Source: Bacteroidota bacterium
Lineage (GTDB): Bacteria; Bacteroidota; Bacteroidia; J057; JADKCL01
Direction: 5' to 3'
Assembly: GCA_016718825.1 (NCBI GenBank)
Contig: JADKCL010000006.1
Coordinates: 248,001-312,000 of the forward strand
Length of the DNA: 64,000 bases
Shown: in pieces, positions 26,608-33,891 of the stretch
How positions within the stretch are numbered: the first letter of the stretch is position 1
How the letters are laid out: every line of letters begins with the position of its first letter
Made by a program: the position numbers and the translations under genes
The notes under the pieces: model-generated
What the model saw: only the letters and a program-made list of their open reading frames with translations
The model's database searches: none
What the model was told of the DNA's origin: nothing

Positions 26608-26632
26608 GGATTCAGGCTGAATTCCTTCGTCG

Positions 26633-27361
26633 TCACTTCCACTTCTTGAAAAGCGAGCTCCATTTGATTTTCAGGACGCCAAAGAAGGCTTCGTTGAAAA
26701 TCTTGCCACTCATCTTGCTTTCACCGCGTTTGCGGTCCGTGAAAATGATCGGCACCTCCTTGATTTTGAAGCCGTATTTCCACGTGCGGAATTTCATTTC
26801 GATTTGAAAGGCATAGCCCACGAAGCGTGGCGGCTCTTGCAAAATCTTCTCCAATACGCGTTTACGGTAGCATTTGAATCCCGCAGTGGTGTCGTGCACG
26901 GGCATCCAAGTCACGATACGCACATACACGCTCGCATACTTGCTCATAAGTACGCGCCCGCGCGGCCAATTTTCGACGCCGCCGCCTTTGACATAGCGCG
27001 AACCGACCGACAGATCAAATCCATCCTTTTCACAAGCGGCCAAAAGGCGTGGCAAGTCATCCGGATTGTGGCTGAAGTCACAGTCCATCTCGAAAAGGAA
27101 TTCGTAGCCACGCGCCATTCCCCAGCGGAAGCCATGCACGTAAGCCGTTCCAAGGCCTTGTTTTCCAGCGCGTTCCTCGATGAAAAGACGATCGGGATAT
27201 TCCGTTTGAAGGCCCTTTACGATCGTCGCCGTCCCGTCTGGGGAGCCGTCATCGACAATGAGCAAGTGGAAAGGCTGCGGGAGCGAAAACACTTTTCGCA
27301 CCATCAGCTCCACATTTTCCTTCTCATTGTAGGTCGGTATGATGACCAAGTACTGGGACAT
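26633..27361 (-). CDS. Polyprenol monophosphomannose synthase (GT2, DPM1-like)
   Basis: 243 residues from the ATG at 27361. A longer frame to 27412 would cross the promoter at 27366-27373 and is rejected. The GT2 signature IPTYNEKENVELMV opens the protein, followed by the nucleotide-sugar site LLIVDDGSPDGTA, the metal-binding EMDCDFSHNPDDLPRL, and the acceptor-side VGSRYVKGGGVENWPRGR. The C-terminal IIFTDRKRGESKMSGKIF motif is typical of dolichyl/polyprenyl-phosphate mannose synthases. It lacks the C-terminal membrane domain of some homologues. It would supply a lipid-linked sugar to GT39/GT-C enzymes such as those at 25144 and 11093. Confidence 0.88.
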   Translation of the reverse strand: MSQYLVIIPTYNEKENVELMVRKVFSLPQPFHLLIVDDGSPDGTATIVKGLQTEYPDRLFIEERAGKQGLGTAYVHGFRWGMARGYEFLFEMDCDFSHNPDDLPRLLAACEKDGFDLSVGSRYVKGGGVENWPRGRVLMSKYASVYVRIVTWMPVHDTTAGFKCYRKRVLEKILQEPPRFVGYAFQIEMKFRTWKYGFKIKEVPIIFTDRKRGESKMSGKIFNEAFFGVLKIKWSSLFKKWK

Positions 27362-27365
27362 GCGC

Positions 27366-27394
27366 CAAATATAGGGCAAAAAACCTTGCTGCAA
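27366..27394 (-). promoter_or_regulatory. Promoter directly abutting the DPM synthase start
   Basis: Minus-strand TTG (27394-27392), an 18-base spacer and TATATTTG (27373-27366) form a good Bacteroidota promoter. Only four bases separate TTTG from the ATG, so the transcript is probably leaderless. Confidence 0.6.
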
Positions 27395-27613
27395 AATCCA
27401 ATCAGCTACCAAGGTCCTTCTACATCAGGGCAAATTTTCATGGCCTGTTTCTTTGACGAAATCCACTGAATTCTTTCCCGATGCGACTAATTCGAATTTC
27501 GGAACAATTTTTTTTGAATTCCTGCCGTATACATTCCTGAACTACGCCCCCTGCTAAGGTTGGATGTTTTGAATGGATAGGCAATTTCTCGCGGAATATG
27601 CCTGAGAGAAAGG

Positions 27614-28495
27614 ATGGACAATAAAATGAACAGGTATTTTGAAAGGATTCGCTTGTTTTTGATCGGTTTGGTGTTCCTTTTGGGAGCAGGAAGCATGCAT
27701 GATGCCCAAGCAGCATCGTCACGGGACGTTTTTCACCGAACTTATTTTTGGCATTTTGACGGTGAGAGCTACGTTTTGGAATATGATTTCCCTTGGGAGA
27801 CCTACCATTTTTACCAGGAAAAGCAGCGTGTGTTTCACAACTATGCCGTCTATTCCTACGAAAATCCCCATTATTCCTTGTTGCCTGACTTTGTTCGCAA
27901 GCTGCAGTGTTTGGCCGATGAATCCCTGATGGACCGGGAAACGACGCTGCGATTTGTCATCGCTTTCGTGCAACAACTTCAATATCAGCCTGAACGCGGT
28001 GAGTACCCCAAATTTCCGGTCGAAACGCTTGCCGAGCGGGGTGGAGATTGTGAGGACACGTCCATTTTGCTTGCAGCGATGCTCCGCGAATTGGGTTATT
28101 CGGCGATTCTGCTCAATCCTCCTGGTCATATGGCGGTTGCGGTGGCCTGTGACGACTGCAATGGCGCTGCACTTGATCAAAATGGCCTGAAATATTACTA
28201 TGTCGAAACGACGGCAGCAGGCTACGCCATTGGCGAAGTTCCCGAGGATTATAAGTTCTCCAACGGAAAGGTGCATACCTTGGCGGTCACCCGCGACGAC
28301 CTTTGGGTGCTCAACGCCTTCGTTCCCAAGCGTGCCTCCTCTGGTTTGGTCTATTTTGTGAGCGAAGACGCCGGTACCGCATTGGCTACGTCGCAGCGCG
28401 GAGAACCGGTAAAGGCCACGGCCACCCTCAAGACCGTTGACGTCGCTGGAAAAGTGAGCAAGTCCAGAAGTTATACTGTCGAGCAAAATTGGTAA
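27614..28495 (+). CDS. Secreted transglutaminase-like cysteine-protease fold protein
   Basis: 293 residues; a second ATG at 27626 is an equally good start. The signal peptide (ERIRLFLIGLVFLLGAGSM, cleavage after DAQAAS) sends it to the periplasm. The transglutaminase-like core has the catalytic cysteine in LAERGGDCEDTSILLAAMLR near residue 148, the histidine in NPPGHMAVAVACDD near 175, and a third position in KYYYVETTAAGYAIGEVP. Members of this fold are peptidases or crosslinkers; the substrate is unknown. The N-terminal YFWHFDGESYVLEYDFPWET is rich in aromatic residues. A cluster of palindromic repeats follows the stop codon. Confidence 0.78.
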   Translation: MDNKMNRYFERIRLFLIGLVFLLGAGSMHDAQAASSRDVFHRTYFWHFDGESYVLEYDFPWETYHFYQEKQRVFHNYAVYSYENPHYSLLPDFVRKLQCLADESLMDRETTLRFVIAFVQQLQYQPERGEYPKFPVETLAERGGDCEDTSILLAAMLRELGYSAILLNPPGHMAVAVACDDCNGAALDQNGLKYYYVETTAAGYAIGEVPEDYKFSNGKVHTLAVTRDDLWVLNAFVPKRASSGLVYFVSEDAGTALATSQRGEPVKATATLKTVDVAGKVSKSRSYTVEQNW

Positions 28496-28502
28496 AATGA
28501 CC

Positions 28503-28662
28503 GCGTCGGGGGCGCTATGACCACGCGGTGTGTGCGCCCCTGACGCTGGTTCTGTCCTATGTTGTGTGGTAGCGTCGGGGGCGCTCACACCGCTTTTGGG
28601 TAGCGCCCCTTGGGTAGCGCCCCCGACGCGGAAGAAGAAGGTGTGGGTAGCGCCCCCGACGC
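28503..28662. repeat. Cluster of inverted GCGTCGGGGGCGCT repeats between convergent genes
   Basis: The 14-mer GCGTCGGGGGCGCT occurs forward at 28503-28516 and 28572-28585. Its complement AGCGCCCCCGACGC occurs at 28616-28629 and 28649-28662. Degenerate or partial copies lie at 28534-28546 and 28601-28609. Pairs such as 28571-28585 with 28616-28629 can form strong hairpins. The cluster lies between genes converging from both sides, where it may act as a two-way terminator. The layout resembles REP/BIME elements. Confidence 0.7.
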
Positions 28663-28679
28663 GAAACTGAAACTGTATC

Positions 28680-30470
28680 TCAAACCGCAACGCTCGCGTC
28701 TGCAAATTGCAGGGTGTAGAGCCTGCGGTAGAGTCCGTCTTGCTCCAGGAGGCTTTGGTGGTTGCCGCGTTCGACGATTTGGCCCTTTTCCATGACGAGG
28801 ATTTGGTCGGCTTTTTGGATGGTTGAGAGGCGGTGGGCAACGAGGATGGACGTGCGGCCCGCAAGGACCTTGTCAATCGCTGCTTGGATCATTTCCTCGG
28901 ATTCCGTGTCAATGTTGGAGGTGGCTTCGTCCAAAATGAGGATGCTCGGGTCGAATGCGATCACCCTGGCAAATGCGATCAATTGCCGTTGCCCTGCGCT
29001 CAGGGTCGCGCCGCGCTCCTGCACGTTGTACATGTATCCGCCCGGGAGGTTTTCAATGAATTTGTCAGCTCCTACGACTTCTGCCGCGCGTTTGGCCTGT
29101 TCCAGCGAAATGCCCGGATGGTTCAGGGTGATATTCTCATAGACCGTGCCCGAAAACAAAAAGACATCCTGCAAGACCAAACCGACCAATTGCCGGAGTT
29201 GGCTCAATTCGTAGTCGTCGATGTCGTGGCCATTGATGGCGATTTTGCCACGGTTGATTTCGTAGAAGCGGGTCAAGAGGTTGATAATGGTCGATTTGCC
29301 GGCTCCGGTCGAACCCACGAATGCGATTTTCTGCCCCGATTGGACTTCGAAGCTCACATCCCGCAACACCCAATCCTGCTCGGTATAGGCAAACCATACC
29401 TTGTCGAAGGTGATTTGCATGTCGCTGCCTTTCGGAGGGGCCATCAATGTGCCTTCATTGGGGATTTTGTCATCTTGGTCGAGAATCTTGAAGATCCTTT
29501 CGGCGCTGACCATGCCCAATTGCAGCGTATTGAATTGATCCGCCAACATGCGGATCGGCCGGAAAAACATGTTGATGTACATGAGGAAGGCCACCATGAC
29601 CCCGAAGCTCAGGTAGTCGTTCAAGACGTTGCCGACGCCGTACCAGACAAGCAATGCCTGCGCGAGGGCCGTGACGACTTCGACAACAGGGAAGAAGATG
29701 CTGTATGCCGTTACCGAACGTTGATTGGCCTGTTCGTGCTCGCGGTTGAGCTGCTCGAAGCGGTCATATTCGACCTTTTCGCGGTTGAAGATTTGAATGG
29801 CCAACATGCCCGTGATATGCTCCTGCAAAAAGGCATTCATCAGACTCACGTACTTCCGCACACCCTGAAAGGCAGATTTGACGGCATTTTTGAAGATCCA
29901 GGTCGCGACAAGCAGGACCGGTACGCTCGTGAGGACCACGAGGGTAAGTTTCCAGCTTGTGGCAAACATCACGGCAAAAATGAAAATCAGCGTGAGCAAT
30001 TCCTCGAGAATGTGGGCAATGCCTTCGCTGAAAATGTCATTGAGGGTTTCGACGTCGCTGATGGTCCGCGTTTGGAGCATTCCCACGGGATTTTTGTCGA
30101 AAAAGCGCAGGTTCATCCCCGTCAGGTGATCGTACACCTTGATGCGAATGTCCCGAATGACGGATTGCCCGAGCCAACCGGTCAGGGATGTGAGCAGGTA
30201 CATGATGGCTGCGCGCACAAGCAAGAGGCCCAAGGAAATCAGGATCCAAGTGCGGACGCCTGCGACGTTGCCTTGGAGGGTCGGCTTGTCGAGAATGTGC
30301 TGAAATACCCAGGGAATGAGCGGGGAAAGGGCTGCGCTGATCAACGTGAGCGAAAGCACGAGGATAAACCGCCCTTTATAGGGACGTGTGTAGGCGAAGA
30401 GCCGCTTGATCAGCGCCCAGTCAAATGCCGAACCTTTGACGGCCTCCGGAGATTTTTTCGCTTCTGCCAC
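28680..30470 (-). CDS. MsbA-like ABC exporter (fused permease and ATPase)
   Basis: 597 residues from the GTG at 30470. A longer frame to the ATG at 30518 contains a perfect promoter element (30489-30496), so transcription must begin inside it; the GTG 18 bases downstream is the likely start. Six transmembrane helices fill residues about 35-320 (FILVLSLTLISAALSPLIPW, ITGMLAIQIFNREKVEYDRF). The ATPase domain has Walker A GSTGAGKST near 386, the signature LSAGQRQLIAFAR (LSAGQ rather than LSGGQ) near 489, and Walker B ILILDEATSNID near 508, with H-loop VAHRLSTI. It is a half-transporter acting as a homodimer, probably exporting lipid or drug-like substrates. Confidence 0.9.
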   Translation of the reverse strand: MAEAKKSPEAVKGSAFDWALIKRLFAYTRPYKGRFILVLSLTLISAALSPLIPWVFQHILDKPTLQGNVAGVRTWILISLGLLLVRAAIMYLLTSLTGWLGQSVIRDIRIKVYDHLTGMNLRFFDKNPVGMLQTRTISDVETLNDIFSEGIAHILEELLTLIFIFAVMFATSWKLTLVVLTSVPVLLVATWIFKNAVKSAFQGVRKYVSLMNAFLQEHITGMLAIQIFNREKVEYDRFEQLNREHEQANQRSVTAYSIFFPVVEVVTALAQALLVWYGVGNVLNDYLSFGVMVAFLMYINMFFRPIRMLADQFNTLQLGMVSAERIFKILDQDDKIPNEGTLMAPPKGSDMQITFDKVWFAYTEQDWVLRDVSFEVQSGQKIAFVGSTGAGKSTIINLLTRFYEINRGKIAINGHDIDDYELSQLRQLVGLVLQDVFLFSGTVYENITLNHPGISLEQAKRAAEVVGADKFIENLPGGYMYNVQERGATLSAGQRQLIAFARVIAFDPSILILDEATSNIDTESEEMIQAAIDKVLAGRTSILVAHRLSTIQKADQILVMEKGQIVERGNHQSLLEQDGLYRRLYTLQFADASVAV

Positions 30471-30488
30471 ACTTCTTTTTTCGCCCCG

Positions 30489-30496
30489 CAAAATTA
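30489..30496 (-). promoter_or_regulatory. -7 element of the ABC exporter (TAATTTTG)
   Basis: Minus-strand TAATTTTG is a full match to TAnnTTTG, 18 bases upstream of the GTG at 30470. It decides the start of the exporter gene. Confidence 0.55.
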
Positions 30497-30644
30497 GCGG
30501 AATTCTGTGTAGGAACATGGAAAATGCAGGGAATGTTTTGTTGAATTTGTGGGCTACAATTCGTCAGGATACTGCTGTGGCGTTTGGATGTTGGTCGGGA
30601 ATCAACTAGATTGGCTCTCCAATTCATCCAACTAAATACCTTTT

Positions 30645-32069
30645 ATGAGTAGCAAGGACGCTATTTCGCAGCCCCGTGCTGAAATTCAGAACCGTGCGGA
30701 TCTGATTCAAGCGCTCACGGTTGCTTCGCAGCTCGAACACGGGCTCATGCTGATGTACCTTTATGCGGCATTTTCCATGAAGTCATTCCCCGAGGAACTG
30801 ACGCAAAACGCTGAACCGGAGGTCCTTCGCAGCAAGCTTCGCAATTGGGAAGCGGGCATTTTGCGGGTGGCACGTCAGGAAATGGAGCATCTCGGGTTTG
30901 TCTGCAACATGCTTTCGGCGATTGGGGGCAATCAGTATTTTGACCGGCCCAATTTCCCGCAGCCCAAGCAGTTTTGGCCGGTGAAGCTGCCCATTCAACT
31001 GGAGCGGTTCAATGTTTCCTCCCTGCTGCGGTTCTTGGCCTTCGAAAAGCCACAAAACCTGAAGGATCCCGACATTGATCCGCTGCTCAAACTTCAGACG
31101 ACTGCGCTCAAATCCTCCGCACAGCCCATCGAATTGCGGTTTTCCTCCATCGGGGACTTGTATGGGCAGATTCGAAAGGCATTTGCAACCCTTCCCGAAG
31201 ACCAACTGTTTGTCGTTCCAGCCAAGGAACAAGTCAACAACGACACACTTTTTGGTTCGGGGAGCATGACCAAACCCACGTATGACATGTTCATTTTCAA
31301 GGTATGGGACCGCCAAAGTGCGATCAATGCCGTGGATGAGATCATTGAGCAGGGGGAGGGGACGCTTTCGCCAGGGACTTTGAAGGTCAGCGATCTCGAT
31401 CCCAACTGCCATTATATGCAGTTTCGGAAGATTTTTGAGGAATACATCGGCGGATTTGGCCGGATGAATCCCCCGCAGCCGGTTTTTGAGGGGGCGCGGA
31501 ATTGTGTGCGCAACCCAGCCTGGGAATTGCATCAGGACACGATCACCATGGAAGTCTTCCGCGGGGTCGATCCACAACCCGAATTGTCGGTTGCCGTGGT
31601 GACGCATCCTTGGACCCGCGAACTCATGGGCATCGCCAATACCGCCTACGAATCGCTGATGCAGATGCTCGTGCGCCTGTACACATACGCGGGGGACACT
31701 CCTGCGGAGATCGATGGCCTCGTGCAGACGGTGTTTTTCCCGATGATGACCATGGCGATCAGGCCGCTGTCGGAATTGGTGAGTCTGCTGCCGGCCTTTG
31801 CGGATGGCAAGGGAGGTTATACTGCGGGTCCCGGCTTCGAATTTTTCCGCACGATCGGCTTCCTGCCCCATAAGCCGGCAGCCTGGATCACGATTCACGA
31901 ACGGCTTGCTGAAAACGCCGCCAATTTTGCGGAGGCGGTGAAGGTTGTGCCGCCCGAGGTCAAAAAACTGCTGGAGCAACAAGGCTACCGGCCCGATGTG
32001 GCCCTGCCTTTCATTCAGCAAAACCTGAGCCGCATTTCCATGAATTTTGCCACCTATATGAATCTCTGA
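30645..32069 (+). CDS. Ferritin-like domain protein (VioB/iminophenyl-pyruvate dimer synthase-type)
   Basis: 474 residues, no signal peptide. The N-terminal four-helix region has carboxylate/histidine ligands expected for a di-iron ferritin-like fold: QLEHGLMLMYLYAAF near residue 30 and ARQEMEHLGFVCNML near 80, with the pattern E-x-x-H. A later helix carries WTRELMGIANTAYESLMQML near 325. The set matches the ferritin-like domain found in VioB/StaD/RebD-type enzymes, which couple imines in bis-indole synthesis. No other pigment gene is nearby, so the chemistry is open. It is followed three bases later by an unknown gene on the same strand, indicating an operon. TACCTTTT directly before the ATG is a near-match to a -7 element. 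Confidence 0.7.
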   Translation: MSSKDAISQPRAEIQNRADLIQALTVASQLEHGLMLMYLYAAFSMKSFPEELTQNAEPEVLRSKLRNWEAGILRVARQEMEHLGFVCNMLSAIGGNQYFDRPNFPQPKQFWPVKLPIQLERFNVSSLLRFLAFEKPQNLKDPDIDPLLKLQTTALKSSAQPIELRFSSIGDLYGQIRKAFATLPEDQLFVVPAKEQVNNDTLFGSGSMTKPTYDMFIFKVWDRQSAINAVDEIIEQGEGTLSPGTLKVSDLDPNCHYMQFRKIFEEYIGGFGRMNPPQPVFEGARNCVRNPAWELHQDTITMEVFRGVDPQPELSVAVVTHPWTRELMGIANTAYESLMQMLVRLYTYAGDTPAEIDGLVQTVFFPMMTMAIRPLSELVSLLPAFADGKGGYTAGPGFEFFRTIGFLPHKPAAWITIHERLAENAANFAEAVKVVPPEVKKLLEQQGYRPDVALPFIQQNLSRISMNFATYMNL

Positions 32070-32072
32070 GCC

Positions 32073-33014
32073 ATGTCTGTGATCACACTCAACTTCGAAG
32101 GATACGTTCAATGCCGCCTTGCCACCGATCCCGACCCGACCGACGAACGGCGCGGGGTGAGCGGCTATACTTTTGCCTTGCCGGGCGAACCCGACCTGGA
32201 TTGGACGATTTATACGCAACCCGGCAAAGGCGTCGTGGAACGCATCGGCGTCACCGACCGCAAAGTGGGCGTCAAAGTCACCAGCGGATTTTGTGGAACG
32301 GAACCGATCCAAAAAGGGCATCCGCTGTTTGAGGCGCCGCTGTTTCTGGATGATGGGCCGCGGTTTGAGGAGCGCAATTATATTGTGACGAAGGAGACCT
32401 TCGGGGTCATCGCACCCTTTCACCTGCGCGTGGCGGGCAAAGGCATTGAAATTCGGCGGTGGATGGATTATTATCCGGGAAAGCCGCTCGATTTTCCGTT
32501 GATGGAGACCCCGCAATCGATTTTGCGTCCCTTCACTTCGACGTTTACGCCCGGTTATCCTGCCTGCCCGGCCTTGTTGGGTCCTTCGCAGGACCCATCG
32601 GTGTACCGTGCGCAGCGGCTCCGGACTTTGGAGGACATTCGCAGTCGCAGCCGTCTCACGCCCGAAGGATTGGCGGCCATCAACAAACGCATCGATGAAC
32701 TGCGCATCGACGATCCCCGCGACCGCCGCACGGGGCAATTGCTCAATGCGACGATCTTCGATTTCCAAGTGAATGGTCCGGCGGCGGTCGCCCTCGACAA
32801 AACCCCGCTCACCTGGCTCAACGGGAAATTCGGCGACCCCAAAAAACTGCAACAATGGACATACCTCGACCCGAGCAATCCGATGATGCCCTGGCCGATC
32901 AACTTCTGGATGGGCAGCTGGGATGCCGACAGCCTGACGTTTTACATGGGCGGCACGCTGAAGGTGTATGATCTTGGGGCTGGGTTTGAAGGCTGGGTAC
33001 GGGGATTGAAGTAG
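32073..33014 (+). CDS. Unknown protein co-transcribed with the ferritin-like gene
   Basis: 313 residues, no signal peptide or membrane segment, and no recognised family. The sequence has beta-rich ends (MSVITLNFEGYVQCRLATDP, WGSWDADSLTFYMGG-like WMGSWDADSLTFYMGGTLKV) around a helical middle (LRTLEDIRSRSRLTPEGLAA). The three-base gap from the ferritin-like gene implies translational coupling. A shared pathway with that gene is inferred: it could be an accessory subunit, or a second enzyme acting on the same substrate. The single conserved-looking cysteines (GFCGTEP, YPACPALL) could be functional. Confidence 0.65.
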   Translation: MSVITLNFEGYVQCRLATDPDPTDERRGVSGYTFALPGEPDLDWTIYTQPGKGVVERIGVTDRKVGVKVTSGFCGTEPIQKGHPLFEAPLFLDDGPRFEERNYIVTKETFGVIAPFHLRVAGKGIEIRRWMDYYPGKPLDFPLMETPQSILRPFTSTFTPGYPACPALLGPSQDPSVYRAQRLRTLEDIRSRSRLTPEGLAAINKRIDELRIDDPRDRRTGQLLNATIFDFQVNGPAAVALDKTPLTWLNGKFGDPKKLQQWTYLDPSNPMMPWPINFWMGSWDADSLTFYMGGTLKVYDLGAGFEGWVRGLK

Positions 33015-33320
33015 GGGGGAGGCGTGTCAATTGTCAATGCCTAAAAAACGTTGACCGTAATATCTCCCTTCTATCCTCGGGATTTGCTAAACGCTATCAT
33101 CATGACCGATCGTCATACCTTTCTGTCATTATACTCAACAGATCGCAGCGAGCGAAATGGGCGGCTGCCTTTCGTTTTTATCCGCAGCGTGTTGCCTTCG
33201 GAAGGGAACTCAGTAAGTCAATTACCCAAAAAGGAGCCAAAAACAAAAAGAACCTCTGTGGAGAGATTCTTTTCGTAGTTGGTAGAAATTAAATGATTTG
33301 GAGATGCAAATGATCTTTGC
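33015..33320. other. Intergenic region between convergent genes, no gene supported
   Basis: About 306 bases between the unknown gene at 32073 and the convergent secreted-protein gene. A 75-codon plus-strand frame at 33051-33278 has no family resemblance and unusual composition, so it is not called. Confidence 0.4.
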
Positions 33321-33728
33321 TTACTCCAACTCTGCCTTTACGGCTGCATGACCGGAAGATGCGCCTGGGCCATTCGTGTTAAAGACGAACCTGTAAATCC
33401 AAATGTCCCCGTTGGTGGTCTCCATTGTGATTTTACCAGGTCCGCCGAGGGCCAAAGCGACGAAGCCTTGTCCGCCGCCAGTCCATTGGTTTCCTGATGA
33501 GGGACCCATGGGCAGGGTGACATTGGTGCACACACGGCAGTCCATACCGCTGGACAACGTGATGGCCATGGAGACCACGTCATTTGCACCAGGTCCGGCG
33601 AGGTTTACATTATAGTTTACCTGGTCGCCGTTGATGTCGCGTTGCACAAACACGTGGTTGATGCCGTTTTGCGCGAAAGCAGAAGCAGCGAAAAGCAGAA
33701 GTGCGAAAATTGCGATGTACTTTTTCAT
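33321..33728 (-). CDS. Small secreted protein, unknown function
   Basis: 135 residues with a clear Sec signal peptide (MKKYIAIFALLLFAASAFAQ) and a mature domain of about 115 residues, rich in Gly, Asn and Val. It looks like a single beta-sandwich: FVQRDINGDQVNYNVNLAGP, MAITLSSGMDCRVCTNVTLP, IWIYRFVFNTNGPGA. Two cysteines (CRVC) may form a disulphide. No T9SS sorting domain is present. No family was recognised. It stands alone; AACTTTG at 33761-33767 is a partial -7 match upstream. Confidence 0.7.
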   Translation of the reverse strand: MKKYIAIFALLLFAASAFAQNGINHVFVQRDINGDQVNYNVNLAGPGANDVVSMAITLSSGMDCRVCTNVTLPMGPSSGNQWTGGGQGFVALALGGPGKITMETTNGDIWIYRFVFNTNGPGASSGHAAVKAELE

Positions 33729-33880
33729 ATCAAGATAATGTTGATCGTTTTACTTACAGGCAAAGTTCGGGAGCTCGTTTGGCTCCGGCCTTACCATTCA
33801 GCAATTGAAGGCTACCGTTCAGCAATTGCTTGCGGGGAAAATTAGCCTCATCCTTGTCCCTTTTTTTTGGTCCAAAAATT

Positions 33881-33887
33881 TAAATTG
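33881..33887 (+). promoter_or_regulatory. -7-like element abutting the sensor kinase start (TAAATTG)
   Basis: TAAATTG (a one-base-shorter TAnnTTG variant) is separated from the ATG at 33892 by the four bases CAGC. The same four-base spacing occurs at 27361 and 55541, so a leaderless start is suggested. Confidence 0.4.
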
Positions 33888-33891
33888 CAGC

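Noticed and set aside
28503..28662. Possible CRISPR array
   Set aside because: Repeats are 14 bp, in mixed orientation and without regular spacers; no cas genes in the window.
28833..30497. 554-codon plus-strand open frame
   Set aside because: Antisense shadow of the ABC exporter, whose motifs are all intact.
30645..32069. Violacein or indolocarbazole biosynthesis cluster
   Set aside because: Only the ferritin-like protein resembles VioB/RebD; no tryptophan oxidase or other cluster gene is nearby.
30783..32855. 690-codon minus-strand open frame
   Set aside because: Antisense to the ferritin-like operon; arginine/histidine-rich composition typical of a shadow frame.
33051..33278. 75-codon plus-strand frame
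   Set aside because: No signal, homology or promoter; sits between convergent genes.
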